64,000 bases of DNA, taken from positions 186,001 to 250,000 of the forward strand of contig JAIVFI010000028.1 of the NCBI GenBank assembly GCA_025558095.1. Reading direction: 5' to 3'. The translations under genes were made by a program, and so were the position numbers. The notes beneath the pieces are model-generated. The model ran no database searches, was not told the DNA's origin, and saw nothing but the letters and a program-made list of their open reading frames with translations. Positions 29,070 to 39,499 of this stretch are shown here, one piece after another. Position 1 is the stretch's first letter. Each line of letters opens with the position of its first letter. The stretch comes from Hyaloraphidium curvatum (Eukaryota > Monoblepharomycota > Hyaloraphidiomycetes > Hyaloraphidiales > Hyaloraphidiaceae).

Positions 29070-32000
29070 ATGGCGCCGAATCAGAGCAAACGCGCCCGGA
29101 CGGACAGCAATGCCGCGCCACCGCCGGCGCTCGCGTCCGCGGCGCGCGGGCGGGAGCTGATGGCGGCGCTCGTGGCGGCCGCACCCCTCGAAACGCGTGT
29201 CACGTCCATTCGCGGCGACCGGAACTTCGTTCCTGCGCCGCGCTCCGAGGATGAGGAAACGGCCCTCCGCTGGGCAGGCAGGCTTCCTACGGGCGGGCGG
29301 CTCCACAGCCGCCAGTTTGCCTACCAGCTGGGAGACGACGGCACCAGGCATCCCCCGGAGAGTTCCATCACTCCGGACGCCATCGGGATGCTTGCGTCGG
29401 CCCTGAATCGGCGCGGGCTGATGCTCGGTGACTCATCGGAGGACGAGGGCGGGAAGCACCGGCGTTGGCTGTGGAAGTCGCTCTCGACCTTCCTCTTTCA
29501 CAACGAGGCGCGCTGGAAGGAGCTGCTCGAAGCCACGGTGTGCCACATCCAAGCACATCGGAAGGACTACGAGGTTCCCATTGCCAAGAGCTGGGCGCGC
29601 AACGTCCCTGCCGCTCGGTCCGGTGCCGGTCTCGATGCCTACCTTGGTGATCTTCTGGAGGCCCGAGTCGATCCTTTCTTCCCCGTTCTTCACGCCGTGG
29701 CTGAATGCTTGGACGTCGAGCTGAACGTCTGGACGTGGACCAAAACCACAGCAGAGGAGCGGGTTCTCTTTACGTTTACCGCGCGCGACACGACTCCGCG
29801 TCGCCGCCTCTACCTTGTCCGCCAAAGGCCCTCGCTCTCGGATCAAGCGGACTACCGGCCAATATTCCCGGCCAGCGTTTCGCCTCCGGAGTCGACCGCG
29901 TCGTTGAACCTTGTTCCGGAACCGGACATGGAGCAGGAGATCAAGCTTCCTGGCATGGGCCCGCAACCCGTTCGGCTCCTGCTCAACGAATGGTTCACAG
30001 TCGGGGATGGTGCCGACGGTCAGTTCATGCAGCTCACACGGGAGGGCGCCGTTTACAGGGTCCGCAAGTACAAAGGCCGCCGGCTTGAGCAACAAATCAT
30101 GGACGACCGCTTTCCTCAGGACTTTCCTGTTCGGATGGTGATGGTGCCAAGTGTCGCCGCCCCCCCCGACCGAGTCGCAGTGGATGTGCTTCCCGAGGAT
30201 TCTGGTGCTGGGCAGCACCAGGTTGTCGCGGACGTTCCCATGCTTCCGGTGGCCCGAGCCTGTGACCAGCGCGACCTCTCCCATCTTGCGCTCTTCCAAT
30301 GGCCGCTGGCCACCTTGCGGGACTTCATCAGCCGGACATTTGCTGCAAAATCCTCCTCGCAAAGGGGCCCGGCCGCCGATTTGGTCGCCCATCTCCTCAG
30401 CGAGAACTTGACCCGGAAAGAGGCCGCCCTTCACTCCCTTGAAGCAGATCTGGAATCGGCTGCGGGCGAATACGTCCGTCATGTCGTGCCCGTGCTCTTT
30501 GTTGGGGAAACCAAGGTCGGCAAGAGCACCACGATCAACACGATTGCCAGGGCCGATCTGGTATCGGAGTCTGACTGGCAGGCTTACTTGGCGGAGCATC
30601 CTTACGAGGATAGCGGCGTCGGGGAACCCTACGACGAACGCGATCCCAGATACGTCGACTACAACGTGAGTGGCCCGATGGTGGTTCCGCCAACCGCACT
30701 CATCCCGATTGCAATTGCAGGGTAGGGAGGTGGACATCCTGCCGTCCTCCACCCAGTCGACTACAACCCGCTTTGCCCAGACTATCGTCGCCTCCGACGG
30801 CGAAGTCGGCTTTACTGTCGAGTGCTGGACGCTCGAGGAGGTAGACGCGCAGCTCGAACTCGTGCGCAGTCTGTTCGAGACCGTCGCGCGTGATCGCGAT
30901 CAGCCCGCAGCAGGCGACGGGGGAGAAGGCGACGATGAGGAAGACGAAGACGAGGACGACGAAGACGACGAGGAGAAGGAGCCGCTGCCGGACGCCATCA
31001 AGAACGCCTTTCTGACCAGCAAGGACATATGGATCTCTGCACCGGAATTGTGCTCCATGCTCGACATCGGCTCCGAGAACGAACTTTTCGAGCTGGAACC
31101 GGATCGACTCGTTCTGCCGGAAGCGAAGCGTGTCTCGCTCGAGTCGATGCCGGCAACCAAGACGCTTCTCTTCCGCAAACCGACCCTCGATCAGAGCCTC
31201 GAGGCTTTGCGGAACGAGTACCTGCGTGCGACGGTGAATCCGCTGGAGCTTCACGGATTGTTGAAGAAGGCCACCGTCAGGCTGCCCTTCCGGCACCCGT
31301 TCAGCTTCATCGACGTGCCAGGCCTGCAGAAAGAGGACCCGTATGGCTATCAGATTGCGGTGGATGCCCTCAAGGGCAAGCACGGATCGTTCGATACTTT
31401 GGTGATGATCTTCAGGGAGAGCCTGCCGGCCGCGGACGTGACCAACGCTGTGCAGGATGCCCGTCTCGGGACGCGCATCCTGGAAACCGGACTTGAGCTC
31501 GTGGCTTTCACCCCCATTGACAAGTCCAATGATCTCGGGACACTTGAAGCGCAACAGGCCAAAGGTGGCGTCCGGATCGCAAAATACGTTTCGGAGAAGC
31601 CTGCTGCGAACGTCGCTTACCTCATGGACAAGCTCGTGAAGGACCGTTGGAGCGGCGTCGCGGCTAAAGCGCTGAAACTGGGAGAACAGGAGAACAAGAG
31701 GCGATTCGACGTGGTCAAGTCCAGGATCCACGCCCTTGCGGCCAACGTGCTTCTTAGGAACCCGGAACAGCCGTCCGTGGAAGATCTCGTGAAGCTCATT
31801 CTGGATGGAACTTCGGCACGCTGGCGCAACAATGCCGAGGTACGTCGCGTCAAACCAGATAGAATCGCCCGTTCCTTAGTTCCACCTCCATCTAGAACCT
31901 GCAACGTCAGCTGCTTGTCGAGATGTCGTCGGTCGCCCGTCTTTTGCACAACTTCGCGAGCTTCGACTCCCCGGATATGCTCGAAACGGTGCTTTTCCAC

Positions 32001-33325
32001 ACCAAGGATCTTGCCCAGCGCGTATGTGATGATGCAGGTTACTGGACGTGCCGGGCCCTGATCGCTTTGGCCACAGTGGGGGAGGCCAAATGTGGAAAAA
32101 TCGTTTCGAGACTTCATCGAGATGAACATGAACCTCATTTGGGACTCTGCCGAGGTCAAGAAAGTTGTGGACCCCATCGTCAACCTGTGTTCTGCGACTC
32201 GAATGATGGAGAACGACTACAAAGACCTGAGGGACAAATGTGGGTGGCCGTCGAATCTTGCGGGAATGAATGCGCTCACCGGTCTGTGCAGACCTCAAGC
32301 GCAACTCCAAGGTGCTCAACTCGGACCTGCGCAACCTACCGATCCCTTCCCGCGGCATGAACAACGCGACCGACTTCACCATCCGCCCCCTCCGGAACCT
32401 TCTCGTTCCGCAGCTCATCGACGTGATTTTGAGGCGCTTCTCGAGCGTCATGAAGTCGTTCTTTGCCACCAAGGAGGACGGGCCGCCGTCGCAGTCCGCG
32501 AGCCGGGGGAGCGGAAGCCGGTCAGAGCGGCTCGGCGCGGCTTCCATCCTCGAGATCATTGACGGCAACTTCGACGACCTGGAGCTCGACGATGCGGATC
32601 ACGAGCAGAAGCAGCTCGCCAAAAAGATCCTCCAGGACGAACGGAACAGGCTGATCGGTGCTCTTCGGAAAGCTTCTGACAAAGTTTTGGCGAATGCCCG
32701 GGTCGAAGCCTTGGCTTTGCTCGACGAAACTTTCAAGGACGAGGTGAACGAGGTGCTCGGAGGCGTCTTTCTCTCAACAAGGCTCGCCAAGAAGCAGGCC
32801 GGCAAGACCATTAACGAAACGCGGATGGACTACCTGGTCCACAACGCCAACCCGGTTGGTCAAGCCGGCTTCTTTTGCCGCCTGCGAGCCTGATTGCCTC
32901 TTCGCCAGGCCGCTGCCACCGTCGCGAAAGCCGTCGTCGATGCGGCCCAGAAGCTGGTTAAAGCGGCCTCGGGGCGAATGACGGATGCTCTACTCAGGGA
33001 GCTCAGGGTGTTCACCGCGCGATTCTCGTCAATGAGGCAGGAGGATGTGAAGCGCTATCTCGAGCAGGGCAGCCTGAACGCCCTTAGGGCGTGAGTCTCG
33101 CGAGCCGTTTGCCGACGTTAATGGTGATCCGCCCTCCTCCCACCTAGGAAAGCTGTCGACGCTTGCAGTGTACTCATCGGCCTCTGGGACAGCTACGTTA
33201 CCAGCTTTATCTCCGGCCAGGTCGGCGACGACGACTTGCCGATCCTGCTCGAAGGAGCGGACACGGTGGAAGAGCAAGCGGAGCTGCTCAACAGGTATCG
33301 AGAGTACGCAGCTGGCCCCGAATGA
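29070..33325 (+). CDS. Large dynamin-type GTPase with OTU-like N-terminal region
   Basis: Seven exons (29070-30665, 30721-31839, 31896-32021, 32077-32239, 32292-32854, 32909-33090, 33148-33325) give 1308 residues. Residues about 110-290 resemble an OTU domain (helical block LLEATVCHIQAHRKDY, then LDAYLGDLLEARVDPFFPVL and LDVELNVWTW), but the catalytic Cys block DGNCLF reads HRRWLWKS and no terminal His is evident, so it is probably inactive. Residues from about 490 hold the GTPase: P-loop GETKVGKSTTIN, G3 FIDVPGL, G4 AFTPIDKSND. A run of acidic residues (EGDDEEDEDEDDEDDEE) is inserted between G1 and G3. The C-terminal third is helical. It resembles nuclear GTPase SLIP-GC-type proteins more than classical dynamins. 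Cellular role unknown. Confidence 0.75.
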
Positions 33326-33392
33326 AGATGCACAGGCTTTGCTTTTTGCAATTCTTGGAAACACTCGTCAAATGCATTCATCTTTTACCCCT

Positions 33393-34683
33393 CTACAGCT
33401 TGCCCTTCTGAGCCGGGCTCCCCAGAACGACGCCGTCCACCTCCAGCGCCTCGAAGACGTCCAACGCCCGGTAGATGATCCTTTCTCCCCATTCCTGCAC
33501 GAAGTGACCCGCGTCTGGCAGCTCCATGGTCGCGACGGTCGAGGTGAGGAACCGATTGCGCAGGAAGTACATCACTGCAGTGCGTGCCAGCCCATCAGAC
33601 AAGATGAAGCGCGCAAGCCCATCGCTGACGAACCTCTGGGCTCGATCACGAGGTCCTTCATGCCAATCGCCATGAAAATCGGGATCTTGTTCCCCTCGCC
33701 CTTGCTCCAGAACTCGCCGGCCATTTTGCCCACGTCCACGCCCCCGTAGCTTTCGTCGAGAGGCACCATGTGCGGGAACTTGCATGCGCCCGCGGTGTGC
33801 TCGAAGGTCGGGTACGGCGCGTCATACGCCTCCTTCACGCCGGGCTCGTCCAGCGTCTGAGTGCTCTCGCGCATCATGAAGCTCATGGCTTTGCTGGCGA
33901 CGAAGGCGCCTTCCATCGTCTTGGTTCCGTACTCCTTCCACTCGAGGAAGCCTTGATGAAGTCAACCTGCTGCCTCGCCCGCACCGGCACGCGGCACGCA
34001 GCCCACCTTTGTTCGGCGGCAACCCCAACGGCAGCGCTGTGTCCATCACGATGTACCGCCTGAACCTCCCCGGCAGGTACTGAGGCAGGCAGAGCCCCAG
34101 CAGTCCGCCCCAATCCTGCACGAGCGCCGTCACCTCCCTCAGATCCAGCGCCAGCACCGCGTGGATCAGAGAATGCAGGTGGAACGCAAACCCGTAGTCC
34201 TCCATCCTCTTGGGCTTGTCCGAGCGCCCGAAGCCGAGGAGATCGAGCGCCACGGCGCGCCGACGGACGAGCTTCCTTGCGCGGCCGGGCAGAGGGTGCG
34301 GGCGGCCGGAAGATGACAGGATCGCGGGGATCATGTTGCGGTAGAGGAAGCTCCAGGCGGGTTCGCCGTGCAGGCAAAGCCAAACTTCCTCGTTGACGGG
34401 CACGCCGGCCGGGGGCGATGCCAGGGGTTTCCCGGTCGACAGGTCGATCACGGGCCCGCGTTCGTCGTAGTATGCCATCCTCAGGTGACCCCATTCGAGA
34501 TACTTGGGCTCGTACGGGAACAGGCTTCTCGTCTCGTGGAACGCCCTGGGCGGAAGACGTCCGTCGGCGACGCGCACCCAAGCTCCGGGGACGCGAAGCT
34601 CACGATTCCGGGGTCCGCAGCGCGACGATGGACGGGTCCGGAAGCGGCGGCGGCACGCGAATGTCTGTCTTAGGCGGCGGCAT
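33393..34683 (-). CDS. Haloalkane-dehalogenase-like alpha/beta hydrolase, copy 2
   Basis: Four exons (34683-34604, 34545-34007, 33951-33634, 33574-33393; introns 55-59 nt) give 372 residues. Splicing intron 1 joins VALRTPES to AFHETRSLFPYEPKYLEW, the typical N terminus of haloalkane dehalogenases, which supports ATG 34683. Further motifs: CLHGEPAWSFLY, LDLLGFGRSDKP, nucleophile Asp-Trp in ALVQDWGGLLGL, GMKDLVI, and catalytic His in ELPDAGHFVQEWGE. The enzymes split carbon-halogen bonds by an aspartyl ester; natural substrates in eukaryotes are unclear. It is convergent with the GTPase gene (67 bp between stop codons). Its last exon has a broken plus-strand copy near 22.1 kb. Confidence 0.85.
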
Positions 34684-34827
34684 GGTTGCACGCGAAAGAC
34701 AAGAACAGGACGGAGTAAACACAGATGCTCCGCCAAGGGGGCTGGCCGCACTGGGCGGCTAATCGTTCTTCGACGCGCCCTCGGCCGGCCACATTGAGAT
34801 CGTTCCTTCGTACAGCAAGATCAAACC

Positions 34828-36054
34828 CTATGTCGCCACTGCAAGGGATGTCAGCGTGGATCCGCTCTCCGCGAGCGCAAGCCTCACCTGGCGGTATGTC
34901 CGCGACTTGACTCGCGTACTGCCGATCATAAGCGAGAGCGATGCGCAGGCGGAGGTGGGACCCACCTTGTCGAACATCCACCTGTACTTCCACTCGTCCT
35001 TCGGCAGCCCCGGGCAGGCGAAGTTTGCCCTGTAAGCCTCCACCTCCTCCCTCGCTTTCGGGTCATCGACCCCTTTGCGGGTCCCGTTGAACAGGGTAAA
35101 CATGTTCATCGCCCACGCGCCCGCGATGTGCCAGATAAAGTCCCCCGGCCGCCACGGGTCCCTGTCGCGCTGGCAGTCGATCTCGACCGGATAGGCGTTG
35201 AACCTCTTCTGCGGGACCACGTATGTCCGCGAGCGCAGCTCTGCGTCCTCCCTGAGCAGCCGCACAAACTCGCCCTGCTCGTTGTCCCTGGGCGTGCGGG
35301 CCAGCAGGGTCGCGAACACGCGGCCGAGCAGGCCGAACATGTAGGGCGACGAGCGGACGAGGAAGGAGCCCGTGTTGGCCGAGTTGCAGTCCTCGGCCAC
35401 CACGAAATCCGGCAGGTGGTCCGGCCGCCCCCTCGTGTCGGCCTGCGCGGCCGCGGCGCCGCCGCACCCGTTCCCGAGCCCCGGGATCAGATCGTCGATC
35501 CGCGCGGTCATGTTCGTAATGAGCGTGTCGAGGTCCAACCACCACACGTAGGCGGCCGAGGGATACAGCTCCAGCGCCTCGATCAGAGCGCCGACCTTGA
35601 CCCAGTACCCGATGTAGCGCCCGTCGTGGCTCTTGTCGGGACGGTTCCAGCGCTTCCGGGCCATCCCGAACGGCGTCCGCGTGGGGTCCGGCGGCATCGC
35701 GTCCAGGGATTCCACGCCGCAGTCCGGCTCCCGCGGGTACAGCGCGGCGTCGCCGACGTCCACGAGGTGCGACCACGAAAACACGGGATGGAAGGCCACG
35801 CGGGGCCGGTGCAAGAGCGCGTATCGCTGCTTGTTGGCCAGCGAGCGGATCGCGTACGGCGCGTCCTTTGTCGCCGCCGTGACGATCACCACGAGCGGGC
35901 CGGGCGGCGGCGCGTCGGGGAGCGCTCCGGCGCGTAAGGCGGGCGCGGGCGCGCTCGGCGGGGCCGGCGCGGGCGGCGCGGGGCTGCGAAGCACCAGCGC
36001 CGCCGCGAACGCGCACGCGGCGAGGACGGCGCCGACGAACCACCGGCGCCGCAT
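34828..36054 (-). CDS. GMA12/MNN10-type galactosyl- or mannosyltransferase (GT34)
   Basis: ATG 36054 is followed by a signal anchor (WFVGAVLAACAFAAALVL) and a Pro/Ala stem, as in Golgi type II enzymes. The catalytic domain has WWLDLDTLITNM, the DxD metal/nucleotide-sugar site of GT34, then DFVVAEDCNSANTGSFLVR and PGDFIWHIAGAW, all characteristic of the family. These enzymes extend N-glycans or wall polysaccharides with galactose or mannose. The 3' end is ambiguous: read straight through it gives 408 residues, but two possible introns (47 and 49 nt, with branch-like sites) would shorten the C terminus after MFDK while ending at the same stop. Confidence 0.8.
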   Translation of the reverse strand: MRRRWFVGAVLAACAFAAALVLRSPAPPAPAPPSAPAPALRAGALPDAPPPGPLVVIVTAATKDAPYAIRSLANKQRYALLHRPRVAFHPVFSWSHLVDVGDAALYPREPDCGVESLDAMPPDPTRTPFGMARKRWNRPDKSHDGRYIGYWVKVGALIEALELYPSAAYVWWLDLDTLITNMTARIDDLIPGLGNGCGGAAAAQADTRGRPDHLPDFVVAEDCNSANTGSFLVRSSPYMFGLLGRVFATLLARTPRDNEQGEFVRLLREDAELRSRTYVVPQKRFNAYPVEIDCQRDRDPWRPGDFIWHIAGAWAMNMFTLFNGTRKGVDDPKAREEVEAYRANFACPGLPKDEWKYRWMFDKVGPTSACASLSLMIGSTRVKSRTYRQVRLALAESGSTLTSLAVAT

Positions 36055-36286
36055 GTGGGATGACTCGACCAGGGACGCAGTGCAAATTGATCGACGCCGC
36101 CCGGACAAACACAGATGTCCCTGGGCGGATTCCCCTTCCGATGGCCCATTCGTTGAAATCGTTCCCTTTGAACGGTGTGATGTATCTTCTCTACCGCATC
36201 GCGTGAGGAATGGGAGCCAGCTTCGCCACCCGCCGAACCATTCTTCCTTCGTGCTACATCGATCGCCCACCGCATCCGCCCCAGCC

Positions 36287-38521
36287 CTATTGGTTCTCCC
36301 CCCTCACCCGCCGCTGGTACCTCCACGCCCTCTCCCTCCACACCCTCTCCTCGTGCGCCGTCACCGGCCCCGCCACCCCCTCCCTGCTCCTCACCGCCCT
36401 CGCCACATCCACCACGGGGTCCACGGGCGCCCGCATCCTCCCCGCGCGGTCGAAATCGAACCGCGGCGCCTCCGCGGCCGGCTTCCCGGACTTTTCGGCG
36501 CGCCGGAGCTCGGCGGCCCGCGCCTCGGCCTCGAGCCGCGCGATCGTCTCCGCCGCGCGGGTCGGCATCCTCGCCGGCCGCGAACTGGGCTCCTCCAGGC
36601 CCTCGTTTCCCCCCCTCCCCGCGACGGCGGACGCGCGGTCGTACCGCTTGCCGCCCTCGGGATCGGTCGACAGGCTCAGGCGCTCCTTCCCGAGCAGGGC
36701 CAGGAGGGAAGCCGGGTCCGACGCGGCGTCGGGGGTCCGGCGGAGGGCGCGGGAAAAGGCGGGGATGTCGCGGGGCATGAGCGACAGCACGGGCTCGTGG
36801 AGGCCTGCCGCGCGGTGGGGTCAGCGACGCGACGATGGCGGGGGAGCAGGGAGGGACCGACCGAGCTCCCGGAAGATGACGCTGGCCTGGGGGGACCACT
36901 CGACCTTCCAGTAGGCGATGCCGACGGGGGTGAGGTTGTGCGCGCGCATCATCCTCAGGAAGGGCAGCGCGGCGATCCTTCGCGGGGGGGAGGGGAGGGG
37001 TCAGCGCCGGCCCCCGCGGCGGCCCCGAAGGCGGCGCAGGACGTACCTCTCCCTGATCCGATGCTTCTGCTCCCCCTCCCCGTCGTGGTCCCGAACCCAA
37101 GGCGACCTCCCCTCCACCCCCTCCACCTCCCTGCCCTCGGGCAACCGGATGTCCACCTCCCCCTCCTGCTCGCACACGACCGCCACCACCCTGTGCCACA
37201 GGTTCGGGCTCTGCTTGGCGGGGTGGGGGGGGAGGTAGGGCACGGCGCAGTGCGCGGGGTCGGCGAGGTCCAGGGTGAGGATGGGGCGCGGGGGGAGGTT
37301 GGTGTGCAGGGAGAGGAGGAGGGATTCGTACGAGGCCGTGTCGAGGCGGGGGTAGTCTGCGAAGGGGGGGGGGGGGGGGGCAAAAGCGGGGGCGACACGA
37401 TGGAGGGGAGGGTGAGAAGGGCGCGGGGGGAACGGGAGGCGCGCCGGGAGCCCACCGAGGTCCATGACGGCGACGGTCAGCAGCTTCTCCCTGCCCCGCG
37501 GCGCCGACCCGTCCGGGAAGCTCTCGATCTTGATCTTCGGGGGCGTGCGCCTGCACTCGGTGCCGTCGCCCTTGTACCTGCTGACCGGCGACATGTGCAG
37601 CGGGACGAGCGGCACGTCGGTCCGCCTGCTGAACCGCTCCGTGGCGATCCCCCGCTCCTTCTCGAACAGGGCCGTGACGGCGACCGACGGCTCGAACGCG
37701 TCGTGCAGCCCGAACAGGTCGACGAGCACCGCGTCCCGCGTCATGTGGTCCAGCAGGATGGGCAGCGTGATCTTCTGGAACACGTCCCTCTTGAGCGGCA
37801 GCAGCGCCTCGTCCTCGGGGTGCGTCCCGAACTCGCGCGCGTTGCGCGCGGGGAGCAGCTCCCTCAGCTGCGGGTCGGCGAATGCCAGCTCGTCGGCGCG
37901 GTTGCGCCTGCGCGCGGCCAGCAGCGCGCGGTCCGGGTCGGCGAGGTCCGGGTCTGCCAGGCGCGCGTCGAGCGAGGCCAGCTCGGCGCGGACCTTGGCG
38001 ACCTCTGCGTCGATCACGGCGAGGGCGAGGCGGTACGCGGCGTCTGCGGCGGATGGGGGCGGTGGTGCGGGCGCGGAGGGCGGCCCGGGTCGCGGGGCAT
38101 CGCGGGGCCCCGGTGCCTCGGAGGCCTCGCTTGCGGCGGCCGGCTGCTGTGCGGGTTCGGTGGAGTCGCCCTCGGTGGCGTGCGCCCGCCCGACGGGCCC
38201 CTCCGCCGCGATGGCGTCCGCCTTCCCCTCGGGCGCCGCGCCCTCCCGCGCGCCCTCCGCCGCCGGCACACCCGCATCCGCCGCGGCGCCCGCGGCCCCC
38301 GCCGCCCCCGCGCTTCCCTCCCCGCCCCCCGCGGCGTCCGGCCCGCCCGCGGCGAACCCGCGCGCGAACCGCGGCGCGGGGCGCGGGACCGCTCCCGCCC
38401 GCGGCGCCGCGCCCGCCCGCGGGGGGCCCGCACGCCGCGGCACCGCCGCGTGCGCGAGCAACGATAGTCGCCGGCCCGCCGCCGCGCGGAGCAGCGCGAG
38501 CGCGTCCGTGGGGGGCGCCAT
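36287..38521 (-). CDS. Mitochondrial large-ribosomal-subunit protein mL38 (MRPL35-like, PEBP fold)
   Basis: Four exons (38521-37456, 37356-37047, 36977-36862, 36804-36287) give 669 residues. The N terminus is Arg/Ala-rich without acidic residues for about 60 positions, as in a mitochondrial presequence, followed by a long Ala/Pro low-complexity region. The PEBP-fold core matches fungal mL38: DYPRLDTASYESLLLSLHTN formed across intron 1, CAVPYLPPHPAKQSPNLWHR, and FLRMMRAHNLTPVGIAYWKV in the small exon 3. The C-terminal part is charged. It would be a structural protein of the mitoribosome central protuberance. It is much longer than the yeast protein because of the low-complexity N terminus. Intron 1 carries a 17-base homopolymer. 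Confidence 0.8.
37364..37380. repeat. Run of 17 G (C on the coding strand)
   Basis: An uninterrupted homopolymer inside intron 1 of the mL38 gene, close to the 3' splice site at 37357, where it forms an extreme polypyrimidine tract. Confidence 0.95.
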
Positions 38522-38751
38522 CCGGACGCGGTTTTGTTGTCGACACGACGTCTGATCGCGGGCACATCCACCCAGCTCGCGACCGCTCGAACCCGAGACG
38601 GGAACGGATCCGGCATGGACGATGGACCATCGTTGCAGATCGGGACGTCGCCTTTGCCGCGGATGGGCCCCATGCTCCCTCGGGTCACCTCCTCGATCGC
38701 CCCCGCCCGATCTCGCCCCCTCCGCACCCGATCGTGGTCGCGGCACGCCGC

Positions 38752-39499
38752 CTAGTACACGCACGGCTCCACCTCGAGCCGCACCGCAAACTCCCTCTCC
38801 ACCGCCGCCGCCACCTCGACCCCCAGCAGCCACACGTCCGCGCCCGTCGCCCCGCCCCCGTTCAGCAGCCACAGCCCGTGCTTGTCCGACACCCTCGCCC
38901 CGCCCCTCCGGCGTCCTTTGAGCCCGCACCGCTCGATCATCCACCCCGCGTGCACCAGGGTCCCCTCGGAGGCGCCGATCTCGAGACGGGAGCAATCTGG
39001 GGCGCGGGCAAGCAGCGCTCGCAGCGCATCCCCACGCATCACCGGGTTCTTAAAGAAGCTCCCCGAGCTGCACCTGCCCTCCGGATCGGGGAACGACGCG
39101 CGGCGCACCTCTTCGACCCAACGTGCCACCTGCGCAGGGGTAGGCCGATCGCACGGGTCCCGCGCCGCTCGCGCCGCAAGGGCGGGGTACGAAAGCCGGG
39201 CTACCCATGCCCAGTCGGCCCGTGGCAGCGCGAATCGCACGCTGATGATCAGATATCGCCCCTTCTCGCTCTTGAATGCCGAGTCCCTGTGCCCAAATGC
39301 GCACCGTTCGGCGTCCCAGGTCTCGAGCTTCCCCAGATGAAGGTCCACCGCATCCAGGGAGCGGAAATGGTCCGACACGGACGCGCCGTACGCACCGACG
39401 TTCTGCACCGGCGCACCGCCGGCCGTGCCGGGGATCAGCGCGAGGTTCTCGAGCCCCCCAAGGTCCTGTCCGATCGTCCACCGGACAAAGGCGTCCCAC
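38752..39499 (-). repeat. Inverted-repeat arm 1 (MurB end of copy 1)
   Basis: The MurB-coding 3' end is essentially identical to 46533-47280 in inverted orientation: translations agree in all compared frames over about 620 bp (38882-39499), with one residue differing near the end. The similarity stops at the stop codons. Confidence 0.85.

Noticed and set aside
35633-38467. Plus-strand ORF of 944 codons opposite mL38 and GT34
   Set aside because: Pro/Arg/Gly-rich antisense shadow in GC-rich DNA; the opposite strand has conserved proteins.
38570-38620. CTCGGGTTCGAGC on the minus strand, possible tRNA T arm
   Set aside because: The flanks do not pair as a T stem and no cloverleaf forms around it.
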